Of a stretch of DNA of 64,000 nucleotides, positions 1 through 9,685 are shown one piece after another. The DNA is taken from assembly GCA_018056245.1 (NCBI GenBank), contig JAGPFZ010000003.1, positions 49,540 through 113,539 on the forward strand, written 5' to 3'. The translations under genes were made by a program, and so were the position numbers. Under the pieces are notes generated by a model. That model had not been told where the DNA came from, made no database searches, and saw nothing but the letters and a program-made list of their open reading frames with translations. This DNA is from Bacteroidales bacterium. Its GTDB lineage: Bacteria; Bacteroidota; Bacteroidia; Bacteroidales; VadinHA17. Each line of letters begins with the position of its first letter. The first letter of the stretch is position 1.

Positions 1-1218
1 AAACAGTATTCAAAGAAAATTCAGACTTTAAAAGAATCTACTCCTGAGGCGGCCGACATGTCGTCGGCACGTCTTGCACGTATTGACAGAATGCTGCAGT
101 CGGCAGTTGACAGTGGCTGGACTGCCGGAGCCGTAGCATTTATTGCACGCGATGGTAAGATAGTATATAATAAAGCATTCGGAGTAAGCGATCTGACAAC
201 AAAAAAAGCCCTGCAAACTGACGATATTTTCAGAATCGCATCCCAGACAAAAGCCATAACAAGCATTGCTGCGATGATGTTGTTCGAGGAAGGAAAATTT
301 CTTCTCGATGATCCTGTGTCAAAATATATTCCGGAATTTAAGCAACCAAAAGTGATTGATAAGTTCAATGAGAAAGACACAACCTTTACAACAATTCCGG
401 CAAAAAGCGAAATAACTGTGCGACACCTGTTTACACACACATCAGGAATAGACTATCCAGACATCGGTTCACCTATGATGAGAGCGATTTATGCTAAGTA
501 TAAGATACCTGCTGGTTTCGTGAGCGATAAAATATTATTAGGAGAAAAAATGAGAGCTCTTGGCCGGCTCCCACTGGCTCATCACCCTGGCGAAAAATTC
601 ACTTACGGTCTTAATGCGGATCTCCTAGGTTACCTTGTTGAAATATGGTCGGGTGAAAGCCTTAACGACTATTTCAGAAAACATATTTTCGAACCTCTTG
701 GAATGAATGATACATATTTTTATCTGCCTGAAGACAAAAAAGACAGACTTGTAAAAGTCAATACCGAACACGCAAATCGTGTTTTGCCGATACCTCAACA
801 GGAAATAGTTAATTACCCCCTTATTGAAGGCACATACTATTCGGGAGGGGCCGGGCTTAGTTCGACTATAAGAGATTATGCGGTCTTCTTGCAGATGCTG
901 CTCAATAAAGGAGAATACAATGGTGTGAAACTTTTGTCAAGACGAACAGTGGAAATCATTACTACGAACCAGATAGGCGATCTAAGTCTCGGATATAATA
1001 AATTCGGATTGGGTTTTGAAATTACTACAAAAAGAGGTCAAACAGTACTTGGCGTATCAGAAGGTTCATTTTCCTGGGGTGGATTTTTCAGCACAACTTA
1101 CTGGGCCGATCCTGAAGAAAGAATTGTAGGCCTTCTGTTCATGCAGCAGGTTCCTCTAAGCCATAGTGAAATTGAAAACAAGTTCAAGGCAATGGTCTAC
1201 CAGGCACTAAACGATTAA
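1..1218 (+). CDS. Beta-lactamase-fold serine hydrolase (class C / esterase type), 5'-truncated by the window
   Basis: The frame is open to base 1 with no stop, so the true start lies upstream; the ATG at 58 is probably internal. The visible part carries the three active-site motifs of the class C beta-lactamase/D-aminopeptidase/esterase family: SxxK (SQTK, in the stretch after FRIA), the YxN-type motif in FTYGLN, and WGGFFST near the C-terminus, which takes the place of the KTG/HTG box. Family members hydrolyse ester or amide bonds through an acyl-serine intermediate; true antibiotic resistance is not implied. Since it sits beside a run of glycoside hydrolases, I infer a periplasmic esterase or peptidase accessory to carbohydrate use. 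The signal peptide, if any, is outside the window. Its 3' end converges on the GH5 gene with 101 bp between. Confidence 0.88.
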   Translation, partial: KQYSKKIQTLKESTPEAADMSSARLARIDRMLQSAVDSGWTAGAVAFIARDGKIVYNKAFGVSDLTTKKALQTDDIFRIASQTKAITSIAAMMLFEEGKFLLDDPVSKYIPEFKQPKVIDKFNEKDTTFTTIPAKSEITVRHLFTHTSGIDYPDIGSPMMRAIYAKYKIPAGFVSDKILLGEKMRALGRLPLAHHPGEKFTYGLNADLLGYLVEIWSGESLNDYFRKHIFEPLGMNDTYFYLPEDKKDRLVKVNTEHANRVLPIPQQEIVNYPLIEGTYYSGGAGLSSTIRDYAVFLQMLLNKGEYNGVKLLSRRTVEIITTNQIGDLSLGYNKFGLGFEITTKRGQTVLGVSEGSFSWGGFFSTTYWADPEERIVGLLFMQQVPLSHSEIENKFKAMVYQALND

Positions 1219-1319
1219 ATAATTAAATAAGAGAGTTTCAGCTTCGGGTTTTTAACTTCGTGGTTCGTGGCCGAAAGAATTGACTGACTGAAGTGTGTTT
1301 GGGCATCAAAGTTTAAAGT

Positions 1320-2480
1320 TCAATATTTTTGAAGCAGATTAAGTAGTTTGCTATCAAGTTCATGTCCGTACCAATTGGTATATTTTATATCGTTGCGCTT
1401 TGAATCAAGAATGCCAAAATCTCCCCTGAAATTCCACAGAGCATATCCAATGCCTGCTGCGGTAAGGATGTCCAGGACATCTTCAAACCATGCAAGAAAA
1501 ACATTATGCGGGGTTCTGTTATAACACCCGCACTCGCCGCAATGGACTCCGATACCCTTTGAACAAGCTTCTATCCAGGGTTTATAAAAATTTTCAAGAT
1601 TCTTCCTGCTGAATTCTTTTCCGTCAATAATACCCGGCCATACCGGAATAGGTGCCTGAGACGGGTCTTTCCATACCCACGAGGCCTGGTAATGCGAAAC
1701 ATAATGCGGATAATACCCCCTGCAACTCTGTGATATGCCAAGATCAAACAATTCCGGTGTTAAATCATTGCCGCCATTATTCCCATCAGCAATAATCAGT
1801 CTGTCGGGACTGGCTTTTCGTATTGAATTTACAGCTTTCTCCGCAACTTTTTTGTACATATTACCAGGAAGTGCTGTTTTACTGGCAAATTGATCATTCA
1901 TATCTTCGATATATGCCGGCTCATTAAGCAGATCGAAACTTAACTTATCGGATGATATATTTTTATACCTCTCAGCCCACATCCCCCAATGAGCTGAGAA
2001 TGCTTCTTGTGCCTCTACATCTTTCCACAGATTGAAAGGCTCATGAAATCCAGCATTGATGCAGTAACCAGGCGCTCTGTGAAGATTTAGACTTACATGC
2101 ATATTATATTTATGTGCCAGATAAATAAGTCTATCTATTTCATCCAGTACGGCAGGGTTATAATTATAGATTTCATCTGATGAGATGTCTTTTGAACTGT
2201 CGAATTTAAGGTATCTTGGATATGCCATAGGTATTCTTACAAAGTCAAAGCCCCAATCTCTCATCCACTTAAAATCATCTTCGGTTGTCTTGTTCATCTG
2301 TGGATTTCTTGGTGGATTTGCCGAAAAGAAATCGAGCAGATTAAATCCTTTCCATCTTGGGAGTTTGTTTTTTGCCGGTTCTGGGGAGACAAAAGTCAAA
2401 TCTCGCACAAATGCCATTGAAGCTGCTGTTAAGGTTGTTTTGAGAATGAATTCCCTGCGCGATGTTTTGGATTTTTTCAT
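1320..2480 (-). CDS. Glycoside hydrolase family 5 (cellulase-like), Tat-type signal
   Basis: A 386-residue (beta/alpha)8-barrel glycosidase. The N-terminus has SRREFILKT followed by a short hydrophobic stretch, matching a twin-arginine signal, so export as a folded protein is likely. The GH5 (clan A) catalytic pair is visible: NEP in FDLLNEPAY (acid/base Glu) and the Glu of GVHCGECG (nucleophile), with a final ALWNFRGDFG strand. The substrate is not certain; GH5 includes endoglucanases, mannanases and exo-glucosidases. Lack of carbohydrate-binding modules and the short length suggest a single-domain enzyme. It lies on the same strand as the GH106 gene, 186 bp downstream of it, but has its own -7 promoter element just upstream, so it is probably transcribed separately. 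Confidence 0.9.
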   Translation of the reverse strand: MKKSKTSRREFILKTTLTAASMAFVRDLTFVSPEPAKNKLPRWKGFNLLDFFSANPPRNPQMNKTTEDDFKWMRDWGFDFVRIPMAYPRYLKFDSSKDISSDEIYNYNPAVLDEIDRLIYLAHKYNMHVSLNLHRAPGYCINAGFHEPFNLWKDVEAQEAFSAHWGMWAERYKNISSDKLSFDLLNEPAYIEDMNDQFASKTALPGNMYKKVAEKAVNSIRKASPDRLIIADGNNGGNDLTPELFDLGISQSCRGYYPHYVSHYQASWVWKDPSQAPIPVWPGIIDGKEFSRKNLENFYKPWIEACSKGIGVHCGECGCYNRTPHNVFLAWFEDVLDILTAAGIGYALWNFRGDFGILDSKRNDIKYTNWYGHELDSKLLNLLQKY

Positions 2481-2497
2481 ATAAATTAATATTTATC

Positions 2498-2505
2498 CAA
2501 ATATA
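2498..2505 (-). promoter_or_regulatory. -7 promoter element for the GH5 gene
   Basis: TATATTTG on the minus strand matches the Bacteroidota -7 consensus TAnnTTTG and ends 17 nt before the start codon, which predicts a very short leader. No convincing -33 TTG box was seen. Confidence 0.5.
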
Positions 2506-2666
2506 AAGTAAAAGAGATGAAAATTTATAAGAATATTAAAATATAACCATTGAATCGGGATATTATAAATCATTAACTAAATGAAAATGATATATGTATG
2601 ATATATTTTCAAATTTTTAAATGAGTTATTTTGTAAATATTATTCGATATTAGTTAATTATCCAAC

Positions 2667-5513
2667 TCATCTTTTTATCATTTTGAGAGGTATTATATTG
2701 ATTGGTCCTTTCATTCCGGATGGCCTTACAGGCCACGCTGAAGCATCAAACAATCCATTTTTTCTGTTTTGAGGCAGACGGGATGCAAAGTTTACGTTAT
2801 AAAATTTCTTCCATTCGATACCTTTTCTGTCCATATAAGCAATCCTGTTTGCTGCAAGGTTCGACACTCTGATTTCAAGGAGGTTTGACTTTTTAATCTT
2901 GCCTGCCGGAATAACAACCTGGAAGTAAGGGCCGATAAGAGTTGCGACATTTTCCCCATTGAGTTTCACCTCTGCACTTTCATACACTTTTCCAAAGTCG
3001 AGCATAAAATATTTTCCTTTAACAGGCGGCTTTAGAAATGTTGTACTGTATACTGCTGAACCTGAAAAATTATTATAATCATCTCCTCCAAATTCTGACC
3101 ATAAAACAGGCTCGTTTAATTTAACAGATGCAGGAATAACAGGTCCTCCTCTTTCGAATTGCAGATTCCATTCACCTTCAATATTAACAGAATTGCCGAT
3201 AGGTTCATAGAAAGGAAAAGCTTCATCGGAAACGTTCTTCCGAAATGTTTTTATTATTATTGTTTCATAAGGTAACAATTTCAGATATACTTCGGGTTTG
3301 CCATCAGCTGATTTTCTGATTTTTGTCGTTCCTTTTTCACCGGTCATCGGATTAAAAAGTCCTGCCGACCTGGCAGATGATTCAAGCTTTACATAAGAAG
3401 TAAACGGTTTATCGGATTCATTATAAACAAAATAGATTGCTCCGTCTGTGTCTTTTCGTCTGCAGAACTGAAGTCCATAATCAGAAAAAGATTCATGTTG
3501 CACGCCGGCAACCTTGAGCAAAGCATCAATGTCGTCGCCCATAAGAACTTTTCCTGAACCTGAGATTGCTGTTTTGATTCTTTCGTTTCCTGGGTACTGA
3601 AACTTAAGCTGCTCTTTTAGATGTTCAAAAATCTCCCGGTTAAGTTCAAAATCCTTGAATCCTGAAACATTTTCGGGCAATTCTCCGTAAAATATAATTA
3701 TAGCACCATCATCTGCAAGGTTGATCAGTTTATTGAAAGTCTCGACCGGCATATATTTACACTGTGGAACCAGAATAGCTTTGTAACCCGTATCACCTTC
3801 AGTTACAAGATTACCCATATATATTCTGCAATTCTTTATCTGATTATCGGAGATAAAATCGAAAGTGTAACCCTTTTTTGTAAGATATTCTGCTGCGTCC
3901 ATGAAATGAGATCCTGATAATCCCTTGTTTATACCGTCGAAATGTTCAAGCATGGCATTGTTATAATCGGCATATCTGTCGAAAACAGGAAAATAGAGTA
4001 ACACTTCATTGTCGGGTTTGCCTGTCTGCATGAATGATTGAACCCTTGTAACATAACTGTTGAGAGCATGAAAATCGTTCCATACAGGATTGGCAGTATT
4101 TAGCTCAACAGCCGCATAGAATTGAAATCCAGGCCAGGGTTCATCCGGAGGCGAATAGCATGTTCCATGGTACAGGATATGATTTACTCCAGCAATGAAA
4201 AACCTGTCGATAGCTTTCTTTATATCGGAAAGGTTTGAAGAAAAGTGCTCATCGAGCCACGTGGCAGCTTCGGCTGAGGCAAGCTTTTTGCCTGTGACAT
4301 TTGCTGCCGATGTTCCGAATTTCATACGAAGGATTTCCGTTCCCTCAGTTTCTGGAATATCTGAGGCAGCATAGAGATCGAGAATATTTCCCGGTGAACC
4401 GTGAGCTTGGTTACGGGTTATTTTTCCCTGCCGGTGTGCCCATTCACTCCAGCCTCTTGTGAAATTGTCAAGAATAAGATCCGATATTGTAAGGCGATAA
4501 TCCATCAATATTCTTGCGTTTATATCGGGATTATCTTTCTGAAACAAGGCCGGCAAATGTTCTCTAAGGTCGTATCCCCGTCTTTTTAAAAACTCGTCGA
4601 AAAAGGAAGGAGTCCAGTCTGACTGTCCTCTTGCATCGTCCACTTCATAAGAGTCGTTGAAAAAACCTCGTAAATAACTTATGTCATAACCTTCAAATGC
4701 TCTGTCGAAACGGCTAAGATAGTTTTTTACCGCTTGTTTAGAGAAATGATCGATGACATATCCTTCTCCTCCCGGGCCCGCTCTTTCAACCATTTTACCA
4801 TGCCATCCCATAAATACAGCATAAAGAGTCCAGTTTCCAGCCGGTGCAGTCCATAACAAATTACCTTTATTATCTACTTTTCCTGTAAGGTCAATTATCT
4901 TTCCGTCGTCGGAATAGGCCATAAGTGACTGAAAAGGGATGGGTTTTTTGAATCTGATCTGATCAATTGCAAGCTGCTGGAGATTCGGGTTAAGATAAAT
5001 AGGATCTTTTATTTCCTTTATGTCGGCCCTAAAATTACTGTTCCATCGGATAAACGGTTCCTGTATGTATTCAATTCTATCTTTTAAAGATTCGCCTCCT
5101 TTAAGAGCATAACTTTTAAAAGCGACATATTTGCTGGCATCGTCATCAGTCACCCAGGTACCACCGAAAGGCCAGCTCGAGGCATTGGCCATGTCAATGC
5201 CCATCCCAAGCCGGTGGGCTTCATTAAGTGTATGGGAGAACATTCTCATCCATTCTGGAGAGAGAAAGTTTATGAATTTATCTTCCTGTCCCTTGACACC
5301 GTAAATAACCGTAAGTTCAAGTCCGCCCAGACCTGCGGAACTGTATTGCTCCATTACACGCGAAATGTCTTTCTGGTTCACTATGCTCCCTGGCCACCAC
5401 CAGCGAGTCCATGGCTTTGTCTCCGAGGTTATTACAGGCCAGGCAAGCTGTGAGAAAATTGGGACTGGAATTAAAATAAAAAGTAATACAATAATAATTT
5501 GTTTCTTAAACAT
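2667..5513 (-). CDS. GH106-like alpha-L-rhamnosidase, secreted
   Basis: A 948-residue protein with an N-terminal signal peptide (hydrophobic residues about 4-21, then SQLAW). It begins with the family's opening block (TRWWWPGS, then GGLELTVIYG, then DMANASSWPFGG), and continues through a long TIM-barrel region to a C-terminal beta-sandwich (about residues 780-930, with LNGENVAT and LLEIRVSNLAANR) of the galactose-binding type. GH106 enzymes remove terminal alpha-L-rhamnose from plant pectin (RG-II), gums and flavonoids. Catalytic glutamates were not assigned from sequence alone. It is divergent from the GH2 gene across a 178-bp shared upstream region with mirrored promoter-like elements, so co-regulation in a rhamnose- and galactose-containing glycan pathway is plausible. 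Confidence 0.88.
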   Translation of the reverse strand: MFKKQIIIVLLFILIPVPIFSQLAWPVITSETKPWTRWWWPGSIVNQKDISRVMEQYSSAGLGGLELTVIYGVKGQEDKFINFLSPEWMRMFSHTLNEAHRLGMGIDMANASSWPFGGTWVTDDDASKYVAFKSYALKGGESLKDRIEYIQEPFIRWNSNFRADIKEIKDPIYLNPNLQQLAIDQIRFKKPIPFQSLMAYSDDGKIIDLTGKVDNKGNLLWTAPAGNWTLYAVFMGWHGKMVERAGPGGEGYVIDHFSKQAVKNYLSRFDRAFEGYDISYLRGFFNDSYEVDDARGQSDWTPSFFDEFLKRRGYDLREHLPALFQKDNPDINARILMDYRLTISDLILDNFTRGWSEWAHRQGKITRNQAHGSPGNILDLYAASDIPETEGTEILRMKFGTSAANVTGKKLASAEAATWLDEHFSSNLSDIKKAIDRFFIAGVNHILYHGTCYSPPDEPWPGFQFYAAVELNTANPVWNDFHALNSYVTRVQSFMQTGKPDNEVLLYFPVFDRYADYNNAMLEHFDGINKGLSGSHFMDAAEYLTKKGYTFDFISDNQIKNCRIYMGNLVTEGDTGYKAILVPQCKYMPVETFNKLINLADDGAIIIFYGELPENVSGFKDFELNREIFEHLKEQLKFQYPGNERIKTAISGSGKVLMGDDIDALLKVAGVQHESFSDYGLQFCRRKDTDGAIYFVYNESDKPFTSYVKLESSARSAGLFNPMTGEKGTTKIRKSADGKPEVYLKLLPYETIIIKTFRKNVSDEAFPFYEPIGNSVNIEGEWNLQFERGGPVIPASVKLNEPVLWSEFGGDDYNNFSGSAVYSTTFLKPPVKGKYFMLDFGKVYESAEVKLNGENVATLIGPYFQVVIPAGKIKKSNLLEIRVSNLAANRIAYMDRKGIEWKKFYNVNFASRLPQNRKNGLFDASAWPVRPSGMKGPINIIPLKMIKR

Positions 5514-5610
5514 TTGTTTCAGGTTTACTCTGTATCCCTCCGTGCCGGTTTCACAGCAATGTTTGAAACGAAATAAAGTTTCAAATTATACTTTGGGATA
5601 AAATTCATTT

Positions 5611-5677
5611 ACGAAGATAGAAAATGAAACCAGAAAAAGAAGATTATTAATAAGAATATAAAAAAAATTATCTTCGT
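5611..5677. promoter_or_regulatory. Mirrored TATCTTCG elements in a divergent GH106/GH2 promoter region
   Basis: ACGAAGATA at 5611-5619 and TATCTTCGT at 5669-5677 form a perfect 9-bp inverted repeat with a 49-nt A+T-rich centre. Each arm read outward is TATCTTCG, one base from the TAnnTTTG -7 consensus. The right one is 15 nt before the GH2 start; the left one would give GH106 a leader of about 95 nt. They may be paired promoters or binding sites for one dimeric regulator. Confidence 0.4.
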
Positions 5678-5691
5678 TAACAAAAAAATTT

Positions 5692-8448
5692 ATGAAGAAT
5701 CTGTTTTCTATTTTAATTTTTTCATCATTATTTGTTTTTGCGAGAGCACAGAACACTGAGATTATTTATTTATCGGGAATAGACAAGGATATTACCGTGC
5801 AGTGGGATTTCTTTTGCACGAAAGGCCTTAACAGTGGTTACTGGACAAAAATACCCGTTCCGTCATGTTGGGAACTTCAGGGTTTTGGGACATACAATTA
5901 TGGGCGAGATAAACAGCTTGCTGACGAACAGGGGTTTTACAGGCATGAGTTTACTCTTCCCTCATCAGTTCGTGGTAAAAGGGTATTCATTGTTTTTGAA
6001 GGTTCAATGACCGACACCGAAGTTAAGATAAACGGGAAGCTGGCTGGTCCTGTTCACCAGGGTTCTTTTTACAGGTTTAAATATGAAATCACAAAACTCG
6101 TAAAGCCTGGTTCAAAGAATCTGCTCGAGGTGACTGTGAGCAAGATGTCATCTAATCAATCTGTTAACAGAGCTGAAAGGGTGGCTGATTACTGGGTTTT
6201 CGGCGGAATATTCAGGCCTGTTTACCTCGAAATTGTGCCGGATGAGTTTATCAGCCATATTGCGATTGATGCACGAGCTGACGGTACCTTCACGGCTGAA
6301 CTTTACTTAAATGGTAATAAGAGCCTTAAAACAGTCGAAGCGAGGATAAAAACACTTGAAGGAGAGGATGTGGGAGATATAATGACAACCAATTTTGAAA
6401 AGGGTGAGACTTATAAGTTAATTAATGGGAAACTAAATAATCCTTCAATCTGGAGCCCGGAGTTTCCAAACCTTTACCGTGTAGTTGTGAGCCTTAAAGA
6501 AGGTGAGTCGGTAATTCACAGGGTGATTCAGAAGTTTGGTTTCAGAACGGTGGAAGTGAAGCAAAACGACGGCATCTATGTCAATGGTGTAAAGGTTATG
6601 TTTAGAGGTGTCTGTCGTCATAGTTCCTGGCCGACATCGGGGAAAACGCTTTCAAAAGAAATAAGCTTGCTCGATGTAAACCTGATGAAGGATATGAATA
6701 TCAATGCAGTGCGTATGAGCCATTATCCGCCCGACAGCCACTTTCTTGATGTTTGCGATTCTCTCGGTCTTTTTGTTATAGATGAACTCGCAGGCTGGCA
6801 GAAATTTTATGACACAATTGTTGGAAAAAAATTGGTAAAAGAAATGGTTGAGAGAGATGTAAATCATCCTTGTATAGTATTATGGAGCAATGGCAATGAA
6901 GGCGGATTTAACCCGGAACTAAGAGAAGAATTCGCAAAGTATGATCCGCAGAAACGCAAGTTTATAGAACCATGGCATACTATAAATGGAATGAACACAA
7001 AACATTATATACCATATAATTATGGCACTTCGACATTCTTTAATGGCAGGGATGTTTTTTTCCCAACAGAGTTTCTGCATGGCTTGTTCGATGGTGGACT
7101 TGGCGCAGGGCTTGAAGATTACTGGAACCTGATGTATTCAAATCCTCTTTCTGCCGGAGGATTCCTGTGGGTTTTCGCCGATGAGGGCGTTGTATGTACT
7201 GATAAAAAAGATTCGATAGACACTAAAGGAAATTATGCGCCCGATGGAATAGTGGGACCATTCCGGGAAAAGGAAGGAAGTTATTATGCAATAAGGGATA
7301 TCTGGTCTCCTGTATGGATTGAAAAGAAAATCATTGCGCCCGCATTCGACGGAAAACTGAAAGTGGAGAACAGATTTCTCTATACTCCACTTAATAGTTG
7401 CAGTTTCACTTATTACCTGGTAAAATTGTCAGATTCTTTTTATCAGTCGGAGAGTTACAGAGTACCCCGCAGGTTCGACGCTCCGGCTATTAAACCTGGC
7501 GAAAAAGGCTGGTTAGACCTGAATCTGCCAGATAATTGGAAAGATTTCGACGTAATTTACCTCAACGCTTTTGATCCTTTCGGAAGGCTTGTTAATACAT
7601 GGAGCTGGAATATTACTTCACCGACTTCAATGGCAGAACGACTTATAAAACCCGCAGGAGAAAAGGCCACAGGTAAAGTAGATGGCGATAATCTGATATT
7701 ATCTTCTGCTGATATTGCGGTTGTTTTCAGTTTGAAAAACGGATTGATAAATGAAGTGAAAAAAGGAAATGAAGTAATTCCTTTCAATAACGGGCCCTTG
7801 TTTGTAGGATTTAATCCTGCATTCAGGGAAGTAAAGCATTACCAGTCCGATATGAATTATATTGTGGAAGTTATTTACGACGAAAAGTCACAATGCCATG
7901 TCAGATGGACTATGATACCTGGCGGATGGCTCAGGCTCGATTACGATTATAAACCTTCAGGCACTGCAGATTTTTTCGGCATCACTTTTTCCTTCCCTGA
8001 AGAGAAAGTGACGGGAGCAACTCTTGCCGCAAACGGCCCTTACAGGGTATGGAAAAACCGGATGAGAGGTGGGAGTTTTGGTATTTTCGAGAAGAACTAT
8101 AACAACACTGTTACCGGAGAGTCGTGGAATTATCCGGAATTCAAAGGATATTATTCCAACTTTTATTCGGTAAGAATAAAAACTATGAATTATCCTTTTA
8201 CTGTAATTTCAGCATCTGATGATATATTTCTTCATCTTTTCACACCGGGAAAGCCGAAATACGCTGCAGGGTATGTCATACCACCATTCCCTAATGGCGA
8301 TATTTCCTTCCTACATGGCATCAGCCCTATAGGCACAAAATTTCTTCCACCCGAATCACTTGGACCACAAGGCCAGAAAAACATATTTTTACTTAATCGA
8401 AACACCGAACCTCTGTCAGGTATTTTATTTTTTAAATTCGGAGAATAA
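5692..8448 (+). CDS. Glycoside hydrolase family 2 (beta-galactosidase/glucuronidase-like)
   Basis: A 918-residue secreted enzyme with a signal peptide (residues 1-19, ending FARAQ). Domain order follows GH2: sugar-binding jelly roll (about 30-190, with FEGSMTDTEVKINGK), immunoglobulin-like domain (about 190-290), TIM barrel (about 295-600) and C-terminal sandwiches. In the barrel, NAVRMSHYPPD and IVLWSNGNEGG are visible; the Glu of NGNEGG is the expected acid/base. The nucleophile is probably the Glu in PTEFLHG, but this motif differs from the LacZ pattern, so I hold that loosely. Substrate could be beta-galactoside, glucuronide or mannoside. The gene is divergent from the rhamnosidase and is followed by a DUF1080 gene on the same strand with its own promoter. 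Confidence 0.9.
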   Translation: MKNLFSILIFSSLFVFARAQNTEIIYLSGIDKDITVQWDFFCTKGLNSGYWTKIPVPSCWELQGFGTYNYGRDKQLADEQGFYRHEFTLPSSVRGKRVFIVFEGSMTDTEVKINGKLAGPVHQGSFYRFKYEITKLVKPGSKNLLEVTVSKMSSNQSVNRAERVADYWVFGGIFRPVYLEIVPDEFISHIAIDARADGTFTAELYLNGNKSLKTVEARIKTLEGEDVGDIMTTNFEKGETYKLINGKLNNPSIWSPEFPNLYRVVVSLKEGESVIHRVIQKFGFRTVEVKQNDGIYVNGVKVMFRGVCRHSSWPTSGKTLSKEISLLDVNLMKDMNINAVRMSHYPPDSHFLDVCDSLGLFVIDELAGWQKFYDTIVGKKLVKEMVERDVNHPCIVLWSNGNEGGFNPELREEFAKYDPQKRKFIEPWHTINGMNTKHYIPYNYGTSTFFNGRDVFFPTEFLHGLFDGGLGAGLEDYWNLMYSNPLSAGGFLWVFADEGVVCTDKKDSIDTKGNYAPDGIVGPFREKEGSYYAIRDIWSPVWIEKKIIAPAFDGKLKVENRFLYTPLNSCSFTYYLVKLSDSFYQSESYRVPRRFDAPAIKPGEKGWLDLNLPDNWKDFDVIYLNAFDPFGRLVNTWSWNITSPTSMAERLIKPAGEKATGKVDGDNLILSSADIAVVFSLKNGLINEVKKGNEVIPFNNGPLFVGFNPAFREVKHYQSDMNYIVEVIYDEKSQCHVRWTMIPGGWLRLDYDYKPSGTADFFGITFSFPEEKVTGATLAANGPYRVWKNRMRGGSFGIFEKNYNNTVTGESWNYPEFKGYYSNFYSVRIKTMNYPFTVISASDDIFLHLFTPGKPKYAAGYVIPPFPNGDISFLHGISPIGTKFLPPESLGPQGQKNIFLLNRNTEPLSGILFFKFGE

Positions 8449-8524
8449 AATGTTAAAAAGTTAAATCTATAATTTTTGGGTTAAATACAGCCTGTAAATG
8501 TGACATTTTATATCTAATAATAGA

Positions 8525-8555
8525 TAAATTTGTTTACTTTGACTAAGAAATATTA
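8525..8555 (+). promoter_or_regulatory. Promoter region of the first DUF1080 gene
   Basis: Two overlapping -7-like elements are present: TAAATTTG (8525-8532, a full TAnnTTTG match) and TTACTTTG (8534-8541). The block TTTACTTTGACT-nn-GAAATATTA at 8533-8555 recurs almost exactly upstream of the giant adhesin (37932-37954). Start codon is at 8581. Confidence 0.5.
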
Positions 8556-8580
8556 AGACTAACCAATAAAAATATTTTAT

Positions 8581-9627
8581 ATGAAAACATTTAATTATTG
8601 TTTTGTAGCAGCTATTCTGCTTTTATTTATCGTCTCATGCAATACAGGTACAAATACTGTTGCGACGGAAAAAGTGACTGTCTCTGAATTCTTCGGTCAG
8701 TGGTCGTTTGATATAAGTGGGGGAGGTGTAGGCTGGCTTGAAGTACGTCAGGAAGAAGGGTACATTGATGCCGATCTCTTATGGGTGGCAGGAAGCGTTA
8801 CTCCTGTTGCCAATGCTTTTCTTGCGAGAGATCAATACCTCGTCGTTACACGCACTAATAATGTTGTACGAACACGAGATAGTGAGGGCAAACCTCTCAG
8901 GCAACACATAATAACAAGCTGGCTTGAAGTGAGCAAAGACGGTGACGACAGAATTAAGGGTTTTCTTTTGAATCCGAGGCGCAACGGACTTGGTGTCGAC
9001 TCGACATCCTTTGCCGGAAAGAAACTTCCCCCTGTTCCACCTGCACCTGACCTTTCAAAAGTAAAATACGGAGAACCGATTGTGTTGTTCAACGGCAAAG
9101 ATCTTACAGGATGGAGGCTTATTGATGAAAAACAGGTAAACGGATTTAAAGTTGTTGACGGCATACTTGTAAACGATCCGGTTCAGAAAGAAGGTCAGCC
9201 GCGTATAAGTTATGGAAATATTCGAACCGAAAAAGAGTTCGAGGATTTTAATCTGAAACTTGAAGTAAATGTCCCTGAAGGTAGTAATAGTGGAGTTTAT
9301 CTCAGAGGAATGTATGAAATACAAATCGTGGATTCTTATGGGAAGCCGCTCGATCCCCATAATATGGGAGCTCTGTATAGCCGTATAACTCCGACAGTAA
9401 GTGCCGAGAAACCTGCCGGCCAATGGCAAACTCTTGATATTACATTGTGCGATAGACATTTAACTGTGATTCTTAACGGCGTGAAAATAATTGATAATCA
9501 ACCCGTGTATGGCCCGACTGGTGGAGCAATTATTTCAGATGTTCTTGCTCCAGGTCCTATTTATCTTCAGGGTGACCACGGGAAAGTTGCTTTTCGCAAT
9601 ATTGTGCTTACACCAATAAATAAATAA
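8581..9627 (+). CDS. DUF1080 lipoprotein (3-keto-disaccharide hydrolase-like) with an extra N-terminal domain
   Basis: A 348-residue lipoprotein: hydrophobic N-terminus with a lipobox ending IVSC (Cys20), so it is probably anchored in the outer or inner membrane facing the periplasm. Residues about 35-150 form an extra beta-rich domain (starts FFGQWSFDISGGG) that the shorter paralogue at 14121 lacks. Residues about 162-345 are a DUF1080 concanavalin-like sandwich (VLFNGKDLTGW, NSGVYLRGMYEIQI, AFRNIVL). Some DUF1080 proteins are reported to cleave 3-keto-glycosides; others are only annotated by fold. With sugar isomerase-like genes and many glycosidases nearby, a role in periplasmic glycan processing is inferred. 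It may be monocistronic: it has its own promoter and a strong hairpin downstream. Confidence 0.85.
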   Translation: MKTFNYCFVAAILLLFIVSCNTGTNTVATEKVTVSEFFGQWSFDISGGGVGWLEVRQEEGYIDADLLWVAGSVTPVANAFLARDQYLVVTRTNNVVRTRDSEGKPLRQHIITSWLEVSKDGDDRIKGFLLNPRRNGLGVDSTSFAGKKLPPVPPAPDLSKVKYGEPIVLFNGKDLTGWRLIDEKQVNGFKVVDGILVNDPVQKEGQPRISYGNIRTEKEFEDFNLKLEVNVPEGSNSGVYLRGMYEIQIVDSYGKPLDPHNMGALYSRITPTVSAEKPAGQWQTLDITLCDRHLTVILNGVKIIDNQPVYGPTGGAIISDVLAPGPIYLQGDHGKVAFRNIVLTPINK

Positions 9628-9685
9628 ATAAGATGTGAGCAAACCGGATTTATACCTGTTAATTGTTTTTTATAAATTTTTTCAA

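Noticed and set aside
1-1218. Antibiotic-resistance beta-lactamase
   Set aside because: The motifs fit the broad class C-like hydrolase family, mostly esterases and peptidases in this setting; nothing specific to a resistance enzyme.
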